Positions 17,435 to 24,987 of a stretch of 64,000 nt of DNA are shown piece by piece. How positions within the stretch are numbered: position 1 is the first letter of the stretch; each line of letters begins with the position of its first letter. This DNA is from Flavisolibacter longurius. GTDB lineage: Bacteria; Bacteroidota; Bacteroidia; Chitinophagales; Chitinophagaceae. A program made the translations under genes and the position numbers. The notes under the pieces are model-generated. The model did no database searches. It saw only the letters and a list, made by a program, of their open reading frames with translations, and was not told the origin of the DNA. Where the stretch lies: the NCBI GenBank assembly GCA_013327885.1, contig JABUMY010000001.1, forward strand, positions 1 to 64,000, given 5' to 3'.

Positions 17435-18202
17435 CTATGCCTTTGGTTTCCGGAACCGGAAATCAACAAAAGCCAGCGCCACAAACAGTACAAAATAACC
17501 GGCCGAATACAACTGCATCGTGGGCACTTTTTCCGCATATTTCGGGTACACATTCAGGAACGGAAAGGCAAACGGGAACTTATCGGCGTCGGCCCATTTG
17601 TACTCAAAGACCAACATGGCCGAAAGTATCCAAAGACCCACGCCAAGGCCAATGGGTAAGAGGAAGCTGCGGGAACGCAAGCCCATCCAAAACTGGAAAC
17701 CCAGCACACCCAGGATGGCCGCAATGGTTTGCCCGTTAAAACGCAACACCTCTCTCCAGGCAAAGGGGTGATCGGCAAGCCGGATGCCGGGATACAGGGT
17801 TCCCAGCAAAATAGCGGCAAACAACAGGAGGCAATTGAACACCACCAGGAAGGCCAGGATCATAAAAAAGGGCAGGGCCAGCTTGGCCAGGAACAGTTGT
17901 CCATAGGTTTGCGGTGTGGCCAGCACCTGCTTCCAGGTATTATTGCGGTACTCCAGTTGTGGAAGTAAGGTGCAAGTGAGCACTACAAAGAGAGGCAGCA
18001 AGAGGATGTTCAGCATCTGTCCGCCCGATTTGTAAACCCATTGCCAGGGGCCAGCCGCAAGCCGGCCAAAGGTTTCTTTGGTGTCATAGTCGTCAAGGAC
18101 CAGGATAACAGGGGCTACCAGGGCAATCAGTAAACAGGTATACCAGATGGAGGTGCGTTTTGTTTTTAAAAGCTCGGAGCGGAAACTGGCAGTCAGGTTC
18201 AT
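17435..18202 (-). CDS. ABC transporter permease (ABC-2 type)
   Basis: A 255-residue integral membrane protein with about six hydrophobic segments (for example CLLIALVAPVILVLD, LLPLFVVLTCTLLPQLEYRNN and FFMILAFLVVFNCLLLFAAILLG). The SELLKTKRTSIWY opening and EYRNNTWKQVLATP are typical of the ABC-2/lantibiotic-immunity type permeases that pair with a separate ATPase. The ATPase gene lies upstream with a 4-nt overlap. Substrate unknown; such pairs export antibiotics, peptides or lipids. Confidence 0.88.
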   Translation of the reverse strand: MNLTASFRSELLKTKRTSIWYTCLLIALVAPVILVLDDYDTKETFGRLAAGPWQWVYKSGGQMLNILLLPLFVVLTCTLLPQLEYRNNTWKQVLATPQTYGQLFLAKLALPFFMILAFLVVFNCLLLFAAILLGTLYPGIRLADHPFAWREVLRFNGQTIAAILGVLGFQFWMGLRSRSFLLPIGLGVGLWILSAMLVFEYKWADADKFPFAFPFLNVYPKYAEKVPTMQLYSAGYFVLFVALAFVDFRFRKPKA

Positions 18203-19110
18203 ACAGGTGTATTCGTTAGATCGATAAATAATTGTTCAAGGTTGTTGGCCTGGGGCTGCAGCAGGAAAACATCCATGTCGTTGGCAACGAGCATGCGGTT
18301 GATGGTGGCAACATCCCGGCCGTCCTGCACCCGTACCCACACCTTTTCCGGCAGCCATTCAGCATCGTAGTCAGCCAGGATATGACTGGCTCTTTCGTTG
18401 TTGGACGTATGGATCTGCAGGATAGAGGACGCCTGCTGTAAACCCTGCAACTCGGGCAGCGATCCCTGGAAGATCATCTGTCCCCTTGCGATAATACCTA
18501 CGTGTGTTACCATTTTTTCCACTTCGGAAAGAATATGGCTCGACACCAGGATGGTGATGCCTTCTTCGCGGTTAAGGGTTTTGACCAGTTCCCGCAGCTC
18601 AATAATGCCGTTGGGGTCAAGACCGTTTGTCGGCTCGTCAAGTATCAGCAGTTCGGGCTGTGGCAATAAGGCTACGGCAATGGCCAGACGCTGCTTCATG
18701 CCCAGCGAAAACCGTTTTACCGTTTTATCCGGCACATCCTGCAGGCCAACTGTTTTCAGCACGACCGCGATGCGGCTTTTGGGTACGTTATAGATCGTTC
18801 GGTACACTTCCAGGTTTTCCGTAGCAGTAAGATGGCTGTACAGCGAAGGTGCTTCTACCAGCGAACCCAGTTTTTGCAGAATGCTGACGCGGTGGGTGCG
18901 GATGTCGTTGCCAAAAATATGGATGCTGCCTTTTTGCACCGGCAGCAGGCCAAGCAAAAGACTCAGCGTGGTGGTTTTACCCGATCCGTTCGGGCCCAGG
19001 AAACCATAGATCTCTCCCTGCTTCACGGTAAGCCCGATGTCGGTGAGCGTAGGGGCACCTTTGGTATAACTGTGACAAAGGCCGGAAGTTTGAATGATAA
19101 CGTCTCTCAC
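18199..19110 (-). CDS. ABC transporter ATP-binding protein
   Basis: 303 residues with Walker A GPNGSGKTTT, the Q-loop, the signature FSLGMKQRLAIA, Walker B LLILDEPTNGLDP and the switch-region His in LVSSHILSEVE. It is the bacitracin/drug-exporter-like subfamily with a C-terminal extension of about 80 residues. The apparent start is GTG at 19110 (MRDVIIQTSGLCHSY). It overlaps the permease gene by 4 nt, so the two are translationally coupled. The divergent LytS/LytTR genes to the right could regulate it, but only position suggests this. Confidence 0.92.
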   Translation of the reverse strand: MRDVIIQTSGLCHSYTKGAPTLTDIGLTVKQGEIYGFLGPNGSGKTTTLSLLLGLLPVQKGSIHIFGNDIRTHRVSILQKLGSLVEAPSLYSHLTATENLEVYRTIYNVPKSRIAVVLKTVGLQDVPDKTVKRFSLGMKQRLAIAVALLPQPELLILDEPTNGLDPNGIIELRELVKTLNREEGITILVSSHILSEVEKMVTHVGIIARGQMIFQGSLPELQGLQQASSILQIHTSNNERASHILADYDAEWLPEKVWVRVQDGRDVATINRMLVANDMDVFLLQPQANNLEQLFIDLTNTPV

Positions 19111-19514
19111 ACAAATTGTTTTAATGAAAAATTGTGTTGCTGTAACAAGTATAAGCCACCCTTTTTAGGCAAGTGCCTGAATGTGACGAAGCCCTATTCT
19201 GGTGTGATGAATCCGGCGATTAGCAAAGCTATAATCGATGTACTTGTGCAGCCTGTTTGTAGTTACACTGCTCTTTCATGTAAAATGGACTTGCGCAACT
19301 GTTTAAAAAGTACACCCTTTCGGTAGCATTCTTTCTGCCCCGTTTTTGCTTTTTGTCTTGCCCGTTGCCTATTGCAGATGGTGCATTGTTTGTGTTTTTG
19401 TCCGAAACTGACTCATCACATATTCAACTGCTTTCATCACTTTTGCTTTTAGAGCGGAACGGAATGTTCTTGTTTTACAGCGTCGATACTGACAATCATG
19501 AATATTGCAGCGAA
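19111..19514. other. Divergent spacer between ABC exporter and LytS-type kinase
   Basis: About 400 bp without a convincing gene. A reading frame from 19353 joins the kinase frame, but its extra residues (MSCPLPIADG...) look non-coding. The region should hold divergent promoters; no full TTTG-N19-TAnnTTTG match is evident to me. Confidence 0.4.
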
Positions 19515-20558
19515 ATGATAAAAGAAATCAACCAAATCGTACAGAACAAACTCACTACCGTTACCCGCAATGTGCTGATTGCCTTTGCCATGTGGCTAAT
19601 GATCATGCTCCTCCTGGCACTGGGCGAAGCCGAAAATGAATTGATGTATTTATGGGGTGTTTGCGGCCCCTTTGGCATTTTGCTTTACTACTGGTACTTC
19701 GAAACGGTGATACCGGCCCAGTATAAAAAGGCAAAGCCTTTTTGGAGTTATATTGTTTACTCTTTTTTTATCCTGGTGCTGGCCATTCCGCCCATTACCC
19801 TGCTGTTTGCACTGATGCCACGACGATCAGTGGACACCGCAATGGCCTTTGGTTTTATCAACTCCTTGTTGCACTTCTTTTTTACGGTGCCGCTGTTGTG
19901 GATTCTTTTTCGCCGCCAGATGAAAAACCGGGAAGAGTTGTTTGTACTGAAAAAAGAACTCGGTCGCTCCACGGCCAGCTTTGATTTTTTGCGGTCGCAG
20001 ATCAACCCGCATTTCCTGTTCAACGCCCTGAACACCATCTACGGCACGGCCTTGCAGGAAGGGGCTGAACGCACCAGCGAAGGCATTGAAAAGCTGGGCG
20101 ATATGATGCGCTTTATGCTGCACGAAAACATGCAGGATAAAATTGCGCTGACCCGCGAGATTGAATACCTGAATAACTACATCAGCCTGCAGCGCCTGCG
20201 CACCGATGCCCATAGCACCATCAACATTGAAGCGCATATTGAGCAGCCGGTAACGCCGGTGCAGATCGCACCCATGCTGCTGATACCGTTTGTAGAAAAT
20301 GCGTTCAAGCACGGCATTTCTTTCCGCGAGCCTTCGCAGATCAAGATCACCCTGGAAGTGAACGACAAAACGCTCAATTTTGATGTGCACAACAGCAAGC
20401 ACGAAAGGTCTGAAAACGACCCCGAGAAAAACAAGAGCGGTATTGGCCTGAACAATGTAAAGCAGCGCCTGCAACTGCTTTACCCGCGAAGGCACGAGCT
20501 GATCATCCGCGAAACCGGCAAAGATTTTTTTGTTCACCTTACCTTGCAGTTGCAGTAA
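19515..20558 (+). CDS. LytS/YehU-type sensor histidine kinase
   Basis: 347 residues from the ATG at 19515 (MIKEINQIVQNKLTTVTRN). Four membrane segments in the first 150 residues are followed by the His_kinase domain with the hallmark SQINPHFLFNALNTIYG. The ATPase part contains PMLLIPFVENAFKHG and SGIGLNNVKQRLQLLYP. Upstream in-frame Met codons at 19353 and 19464 would add poorly conserved residues. The partner LytTR regulator begins 23 nt downstream. Such pairs sense membrane or extracellular signals; the ligand is not visible. Confidence 0.88.
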   Translation: MIKEINQIVQNKLTTVTRNVLIAFAMWLMIMLLLALGEAENELMYLWGVCGPFGILLYYWYFETVIPAQYKKAKPFWSYIVYSFFILVLAIPPITLLFALMPRRSVDTAMAFGFINSLLHFFFTVPLLWILFRRQMKNREELFVLKKELGRSTASFDFLRSQINPHFLFNALNTIYGTALQEGAERTSEGIEKLGDMMRFMLHENMQDKIALTREIEYLNNYISLQRLRTDAHSTINIEAHIEQPVTPVQIAPMLLIPFVENAFKHGISFREPSQIKITLEVNDKTLNFDVHNSKHERSENDPEKNKSGIGLNNVKQRLQLLYPRRHELIIRETGKDFFVHLTLQLQ

Positions 20559-20581
20559 ATTTTAAAACCTACTGGTTGTTG

Positions 20582-21262
20582 ATGAAAGCCATTGCCGTAG
20601 ACGATGAACCCATTGCGTTGAACGTTATTGCCTCGCATGCCGCTAAAGTGCCTTTTATTGAATTAAAGGCAACATTCACCGATGCCTTCAAAGCCATGGA
20701 CTACCTGCAAAAAGAAACGGTAGACCTGCTCTTTCTTGACATTAAAATGCCGGATATTTCGGGTATTGATTTTTACCAGAGTCTCAACAAAAAGCCCTTG
20801 CTGATCTTTACCACGGCTTACTCCGAACATGCGGTGACATCATTTGAACTGGATGCCGTAGACTACCTGCTAAAGCCTTTTTCGCTGGCCCGTTTTATGA
20901 AGGCCTGCAACAAAGCGTTTGAGCTGTACAATTTTCGCAATGCCGATGCGGCAACGGATCACCTCTTTTTGAAAACAGGCTATGAACAGGTAAAGGTGAT
21001 GCTGGATGAGATTCTTTACCTCGAAGCTTCCGGCAACTATGTAACGTTTGTCCTTACCGACAAAACCATTTTGACCCGCATGACCTTTGGCGAAGTAACG
21101 GCTCTTTTGCCTGCGGCTAAGTTTGTCCGCATCCACCGGTCTTACATGGTGGCTGTTTCCAGATTGGACAAAGTAGAACGTTACCAGGTCACGATCGGTA
21201 AGCACAAAATCCCTGTGAGTGAAGTGTATGGACAGAATTTGTCCGAGGCGTTGAAGCGGTGA
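20582..21262 (+). CDS. LytTR-family response regulator
   Basis: 226 residues from the ATG at 20582 (MKAIAVDDEPIALNV). The receiver domain has the acidic DDE (7-9), phospho-acceptor Asp53 in LLFLDIKMPDISG, and the Lys in DAVDYLLKPF. The C-terminal LytTR DNA-binding domain shows ILYLEASGNYVTFVLTDK and FVRIHRSYMVAVSRLDKV. It is co-transcribed with the LytS-type kinase. The gene ends just before a perfect GTTTGTA array that occupies the position where a terminator would be expected. Confidence 0.93.
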   Translation: MKAIAVDDEPIALNVIASHAAKVPFIELKATFTDAFKAMDYLQKETVDLLFLDIKMPDISGIDFYQSLNKKPLLIFTTAYSEHAVTSFELDAVDYLLKPFSLARFMKACNKAFELYNFRNADAATDHLFLKTGYEQVKVMLDEILYLEASGNYVTFVLTDKTILTRMTFGEVTALLPAAKFVRIHRSYMVAVSRLDKVERYQVTIGKHKIPVSEVYGQNLSEALKR

Positions 21263-21265
21263 GCG

Positions 21266-21349
21266 GTTTGTAGTTTGTAGTTTGTAGTTTGTAGTTTGTA
21301 GTTTGTAGTTTGTAGTTTGTAGTTTGTAGTTTGTAGTTTGTAGTTTGTA
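21266..21349. repeat. Perfect heptanucleotide array, (GTTTGTA) x 12
   Basis: 84 bases, exactly twelve identical 7-base units, starting 3 nt after the LytTR stop codon. It is the only fully homogeneous member of the heptad arrays here, so it is probably recent or actively slipping. Confidence 0.97.
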
Positions 21350-21800
21350 ACAAATCTTTTAAGGTAACATAGGATTGGTTAGGAGTTTATCGGCTCCGTA
21401 GGAGCCATGCCTTGGTAGAAAAAGACCAATACCATTTTTCACCCGGCCCCGTAGGGGTCGAACCATGGAGAGCAGGAGTAACGAACGGATAAAGCTCTTT
21501 CTCACTCCGAAGGAGTGCCGTGTTTATAGAAAAGAATAATGAAGACGAAAACGGCTCCGAAGGAGCCGCGTGTTTCTGTTGGTAGCCATTGGTGAAACAC
21601 AAAACAATAACGAATCTATCATCACAACGTGCTTGCGCCAATCAATCTCTTTTCCTAAAACAAAATCATAAAAAAGCGACAACAACTGTTTCCAGACTGC
21701 TATCGCTATTACGTAATTTTTGCTTTGCAATTTTGTAAAACGGCAACGGCTGTCTTTTATAAAATACCCGTTTGTACAATCCGTTTTATCTACACAAACT
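21350..21800. repeat. Spacer with GGCTCCG(A/T)AGGAGCC-type palindromes
   Basis: No gene is recognised. Short palindromes recur: GGCTCCGTAGGAGCC (21392-21406), a CGGCCCCGTAGGGGTCG variant (about 21443-21460), CACTCCGAAGGAGTG (21503-21517) and CGGCTCCGAAGGAGCCG (21552-21568). They share the centre CCG(A/T)AGG while the arms vary in a compensating manner, which indicates selection or copying of the hairpin. Confidence 0.7.
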
Positions 21801-22241
21801 TCAGGCGTTTACCGCTTCCGGCGACGGTATCTCCTCCGGTAACACCGCTGCCGGGTCCATCCACACCACTTCCCACACATGGCCGTCCAGATCTTCAAAA
21901 CTCCGACTGTACATAAAACCGTAGTCTTCCGGATCGCGGAATTGTTTGCCGCCGGCCGCAATGGCTTTGTCGGCCAGGTCATTCACACCGTCCTTGCTGT
22001 CGGTGGAAAGGGCGATCAATACTTCTTTTGTTTTCCCTGTATCCGCAATTTCTCTTCCGGGGATAAAACCCTGAAAAAAAGGTTCTGTGAGCAGCATGGC
22101 ATAAATGGTGTCACTGATCACCAGGCAAGCCGCTTTTTCATCGGTGAACTGCTTGTTGAAGCTGTAACCCAGTTTCGTAAAAAAATCCATGGAACGTTGC
22201 AGGTCTTTTACCGCGAGGTTGATAAAAACTTGTGTGGCCAT
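21801..22241 (-). CDS. VOC-family (glyoxalase/dioxygenase-like) protein
   Basis: A 146-residue protein with the paired beta-alpha-beta-beta-beta modules of the vicinal oxygen chelate fold: VFINLAVKDLQRSMDFFTKLGYSFN, then ALSTDSKDGVNDLADKAIAAGGK and DGHVWEVVWMDP. This subtype (VFINLPVKDLxxSxxFF) is common and uncharacterised, related to the extradiol-dioxygenase group. First of four minus-strand genes of VOC/SRPBCC type, which are probably a functional cluster with the ECF42-type sigma factor further right. Confidence 0.87.
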   Translation of the reverse strand: MATQVFINLAVKDLQRSMDFFTKLGYSFNKQFTDEKAACLVISDTIYAMLLTEPFFQGFIPGREIADTGKTKEVLIALSTDSKDGVNDLADKAIAAGGKQFRDPEDYGFMYSRSFEDLDGHVWEVVWMDPAAVLPEEIPSPEAVNA

Positions 22242-22272
22242 TGTAGTTGATTTAAGGTGTATGATTGAAAAC

Positions 22273-22321
22273 GTGAGAGGTCAAACGAGAAAAGAGAAAC
22301 GTCAGACGTAAAAGGTAAAAT
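22273..22321. repeat. Heptad tandem array, unit GTNAGAC-like
   Basis: Seven 7-base units: GTGAGAG, GTCAAAC, GAGAAAA, GAGAAAC, GTCAGAC, GTAAAAG, GTAAAAT. It resembles the array at 33134-33196. Confidence 0.75.
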
Positions 22322-22328
22322 GATTTTG

Positions 22329-22859
22329 TTATTGTTTTTCCAGCACCGTTTTTAAGGTGTGAAGACTTGTTTCCAGGTCAGCGCCTAAAACCGAGGGTAC
22401 AAATAAGTTCATCAGGTTCATGGGGTAGGGACTGCTGCCTTTCATGCCCCAGCTAAGTTTTGTTTGGTTGTCGGACAAAGCTTTCGTTGTCATGTGTGCT
22501 TCTGCATTGCTTTCAAATGGCTCCTGGAAGCGAAGCGCAAAATCAATTCGTTCACCTTCACTGATCCTGCTGATCTCCTGTTCGCCCTTGCCCACTTCTT
22601 TACTTTCCCAGGCATACACAAAACCAACAGCACCATCTTCGCCGCGGTAGGTTTTTTTCACCTGCGGATCGGCCTGGATCCATTTATTATACTGGTCCTG
22701 GTTGCGGGATTGTTTTACAAAAGCAAACACCTGTTCTTTGGGTTTGTTGATGGATACCGAACGCTCAACATTGTAGTCTTTTTTTACAAACAGAGCCACC
22801 AATAACAAGAGCGCAACAACACTGAGTACGCCCAGAAGAATGCGTTTTAGAATTTTCAT
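22329..22859 (-). CDS. SRPBCC-family protein with N-terminal membrane anchor
   Basis: 176 residues. An N-terminal hydrophobic segment (ILLGVLSVVALLLLVALFV) is followed by an SRPBCC/polyketide-cyclase-like domain: VERSVSINKPKEQVFAFVKQSRNQDQYNKWIQADPQVKK, ending in a long C-terminal helix (DLETSLHTLKTVLEKQ). It would be anchored in the membrane with a lipid- or ligand-binding cavity. The ligand is unknown. It sits among VOC genes on the same strand. Confidence 0.87.
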   Translation of the reverse strand: MKILKRILLGVLSVVALLLLVALFVKKDYNVERSVSINKPKEQVFAFVKQSRNQDQYNKWIQADPQVKKTYRGEDGAVGFVYAWESKEVGKGEQEISRISEGERIDFALRFQEPFESNAEAHMTTKALSDNQTKLSWGMKGSSPYPMNLMNLFVPSVLGADLETSLHTLKTVLEKQ

Positions 22860-22882
22860 GATGATTTACTTTAAATACGTGG

Positions 22883-23299
22883 TTAAGGTTTTAGTTTCTC
22901 GTAGTTCAGCATCCAGCGGGTACCAAATTTGTCGGACAGGGCACCAAAAAGAGAGCCCCAGAACTGCTGGCTAACGGGCATGAATACCTGCCCGCCGTTT
23001 GATAGTTTTCCAAATAAGGTTTGCAACTGTTCTTCGCTGCTGCAATTGATGCTGAGCGAAAAATTATTGCCGGCGTGGAAACCTTCCGGTCCTGTCATGT
23101 CCGAGGCCATCAGCACAAAGCCATCACCGGTAAGCGAAGCATGCATGATGTCGTTTTCTTTTCCTGCCGGGCATTGTGCTTCCATGGGCGTGTCTTTGAT
23201 AGCCTGCAGGTAGAGTTCGCCGCCCAGGCAATCCCTGTAAAACTGCATGGCTTCGCGGCAGGCCCCGTTGAAATTAAGATAAGCATTGATCTGTGTCAT
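22883..23299 (-). CDS. PhnB-like VOC protein
   Basis: 138 residues from the ATG at 23299 (MTQINAYLNFNGACREAMQFYRDCLGGE). The later HASLTGDGFVLMASDMTGPEGF and NFSLSINCSSEEQLQTLFGKLSNGGQVFMPVSQQFWGSLFGALSDKFGTRW are diagnostic of the PhnB/3-demethylubiquinone-methyltransferase-like glyoxalase group. A metal-dependent function is likely for the fold but unproven. The longer frame to 23353 adds unlikely residues. Confidence 0.88.
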   Translation of the reverse strand: MTQINAYLNFNGACREAMQFYRDCLGGELYLQAIKDTPMEAQCPAGKENDIMHASLTGDGFVLMASDMTGPEGFHAGNNFSLSINCSSEEQLQTLFGKLSNGGQVFMPVSQQFWGSLFGALSDKFGTRWMLNYEKLKP

Positions 23300-23370
23300 A
23301 AGCGATGATGTTATCGGTAAGTGGTGAATGACCAGTGATGAGTATAGATTCATTATATCGCATCATTCCT

Positions 23371-23425
23371 TTGCCAATTATCAATTCTTTTTGCACATTG
23401 CCAGTTGTCCATTGCCAGTTGTCAC
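23371..23425. repeat. Heptad tandem array, unit TGCCAGT/TTGCCAA
   Basis: Units TTGCCAA, TTATCAA, TTCTTTT, TGCACAT, TGCCAGT, TGTCCAT, TGCCAGT, TGTCAC in register. A second short array, AGTGGTG, AATGACC, AGTGATG, AGTATAG, lies at 23320-23347 in the same spacer. Confidence 0.75.
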
Positions 23426-23429
23426 AGCC

Positions 23430-23798
23430 TCACCTTGCTTCCCTGTCTTCCTGCAGCAGGCCAAAGATGTTGTCATCGGGATCGGTAAAGAAAGCGATCC
23501 AGCCAATGGCAGGAATGGCTTTCTTCTGATGATACACTTTGCCGCCTTCTTTTACGATGCGCCCAATCGCTTCGTCGATATCCGGAACAGCGATGGTATT
23601 GATCACTGGTTGCTGCGGACCAACCTCCCGGATAATAGCGCCATTGATCCCTCTTTCATCCTCTCCTCCGGTATGGGCAAACCAGTAGTCCTGCCCGCCC
23701 CATTGTTGAAATTGCCAGCCAAACACCGTTTCATAAAAGTGCCGGTTGGTATCGGGATTGGCCGATGGAATTTCGAAATAAATTACCCGGTTGCTCAT
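23430..23798 (-). CDS. VOC-family protein
   Basis: A 122-residue protein of the glyoxalase-like fold: RVIYFEIPSANPDTNRHFYETVFGWQFQQWG, then VINTIAVPDIDEAIGRIVKEGGKVYHQKKAIPAIGWIAFFTDPDDNIFGLLQ. It resembles the hydroxylase-like VOC group annotated in antibiotic-pathway contexts; no substrate can be inferred. It converges on no gene but is divergent from the AraC/GlxA regulator beginning at 23925. Confidence 0.88.
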   Translation of the reverse strand: MSNRVIYFEIPSANPDTNRHFYETVFGWQFQQWGGQDYWFAHTGGEDERGINGAIIREVGPQQPVINTIAVPDIDEAIGRIVKEGGKVYHQKKAIPAIGWIAFFTDPDDNIFGLLQEDREAR

Positions 23799-23889
23799 GC
23801 TGGATGAATTTTACAATGCGCCTCATTGCTTCACAAAGATGGTTTCCTTTACCAGCATTTGCAATGTGTAAATGCGCCGTTTCCGGGGG

Positions 23890-23920
23890 TTGATTACGAC
23901 AGTGAAATGCCGTAGTTTTA
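23890..23920 (+). promoter_or_regulatory. Promoter of the AraC/GlxA gene
   Basis: TTG at 23890-23892, 20-nt spacer, TAGTTTTA at 23913-23920 (7 of 8 to TAnnTTTG), then AAAA and the ATG at 23925. The layout predicts a leaderless mRNA. Confidence 0.5.
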
Positions 23921-23924
23921 AAAA

Positions 23925-24914
23925 ATGAAACACATCTCCATCCTGGTGCCGGAAGGCAATTGCAGCCTGGTGAATATAGAAGGCACACACCAGATCTTTT
24001 CCGAGATAAACGCCATGCTGGCCCGTGCCGGTAAAGCGCCCCTCTTCAAGGTGCAGTTGGTAGGGTTGCGAAAGGAAACAGCCATGTACCGTGGGTTGTT
24101 TCGTATTCATCCTGATGTGTTGTTCAGCGAGGTGGCAAAAACCGATTTGATCATTATCCCGGCCATTCATGGCGACAAACGCAAAGTGATCGAAGACAAC
24201 AAGGATTTTCTTCCCTGGATCGTGTCGCAGTACAGGGGCGGCACGGCGGTGGCATCGCTTTGCATTGGTGTGTTTTTACTGGCTGCCACCGGGCTGCTGA
24301 AAGGAAAGCGTTGCGCCACGCATTGGGTAGAAGCCGAGAACTTTCGTGCAATGTTTCCCGATGTGAACCTGGTGCCCGAAAAGATCATTACCGACGACAG
24401 CGGCATTTATACCAGCGGCGGTGCTTACTCCTGGCTCAACCTAATTTTATACATTGTTGAAAAGCTGGCGGGCCGGGATATGGCCATTACCTGCTCCAAG
24501 GTTTTCGAGATTCAGATCGAACGCAACAACCAGTCGGCCTTTATGATCTTCAGCCCGCAAAAGCGCCACGAGGATGAAGCGGTAAAGCAGGTGCAGGATT
24601 ATATCGAAACGAATTATGCCGAAAAATTTTCTGTTGACGACCTGGCAAGAGAAGTGGGTGTGAGCCGCCGCAACCTGGAGCGCCGGTTTCGCAAGGCAAC
24701 TTATAATTCCATTGTGGAGTACATGCAACGTGTACGCATCGAAGCCGCCAAGCAAACGCTGGAAAAAGAGCGGGAGAATGTTGCCGAAGCCATGTACAAG
24801 GCCGGCTATACCGACAGCAAAGCCTTCCGCACCACGTTTAAAAAGTTCACCGGTCTATCGCCCATGGAGTACCGTGCCAAGTATGTGCGGCGTGAGGTGC
24901 TAGTAGAAAGTTGA
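23925..24914 (+). CDS. GlxA-family transcriptional regulator (DJ-1/PfpI plus AraC HTH)
   Basis: 329 residues. The N-terminal DJ-1/PfpI-like amidotransferase fold shows HISILVPEGNCSLVNIEGTHQIF and the nucleophile-elbow-like ASLCIGVFLLAATGLLKGKRCATHW. The C-terminal AraC double helix-turn-helix includes FSVDDLAREVGVSRRNLERRFRKAT and VAEAMYKAGYTDSKAFRTTFKKFTGLSPMEYR. This is a transcriptional activator-type architecture. It stands between the VOC/SRPBCC genes and the ECF42-type sigma factor and could control either; the sequence does not show which. Confidence 0.92.
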   Translation: MKHISILVPEGNCSLVNIEGTHQIFSEINAMLARAGKAPLFKVQLVGLRKETAMYRGLFRIHPDVLFSEVAKTDLIIIPAIHGDKRKVIEDNKDFLPWIVSQYRGGTAVASLCIGVFLLAATGLLKGKRCATHWVEAENFRAMFPDVNLVPEKIITDDSGIYTSGGAYSWLNLILYIVEKLAGRDMAITCSKVFEIQIERNNQSAFMIFSPQKRHEDEAVKQVQDYIETNYAEKFSVDDLAREVGVSRRNLERRFRKATYNSIVEYMQRVRIEAAKQTLEKERENVAEAMYKAGYTDSKAFRTTFKKFTGLSPMEYRAKYVRREVLVES

Positions 24915-24924
24915 GTAGAACAGT

Positions 24925-24982
24925 TTGCAATCAGCAATACGCAAACGCTGTGCTTCTCTGTGCCTTTGTGTCTCCGTGGTTC
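24925..24982. repeat. Heptad then octad array
   Basis: TTGCAAT, CAGCAAT, ACGCAAA (period 7) is followed by TGCTTCTC, TGTGCCTT, TGTGTCTC, CGTGGTTC (period 8, 24951-24982). The period changes within one spacer. Confidence 0.65.
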
Positions 24983-24987
24983 AAAAA

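Noticed and set aside
21266-21349. CRISPR-like array from the GTTTGTA repeats
   Set aside because: Units are 7 nt with no spacers and no cas genes anywhere in the window.
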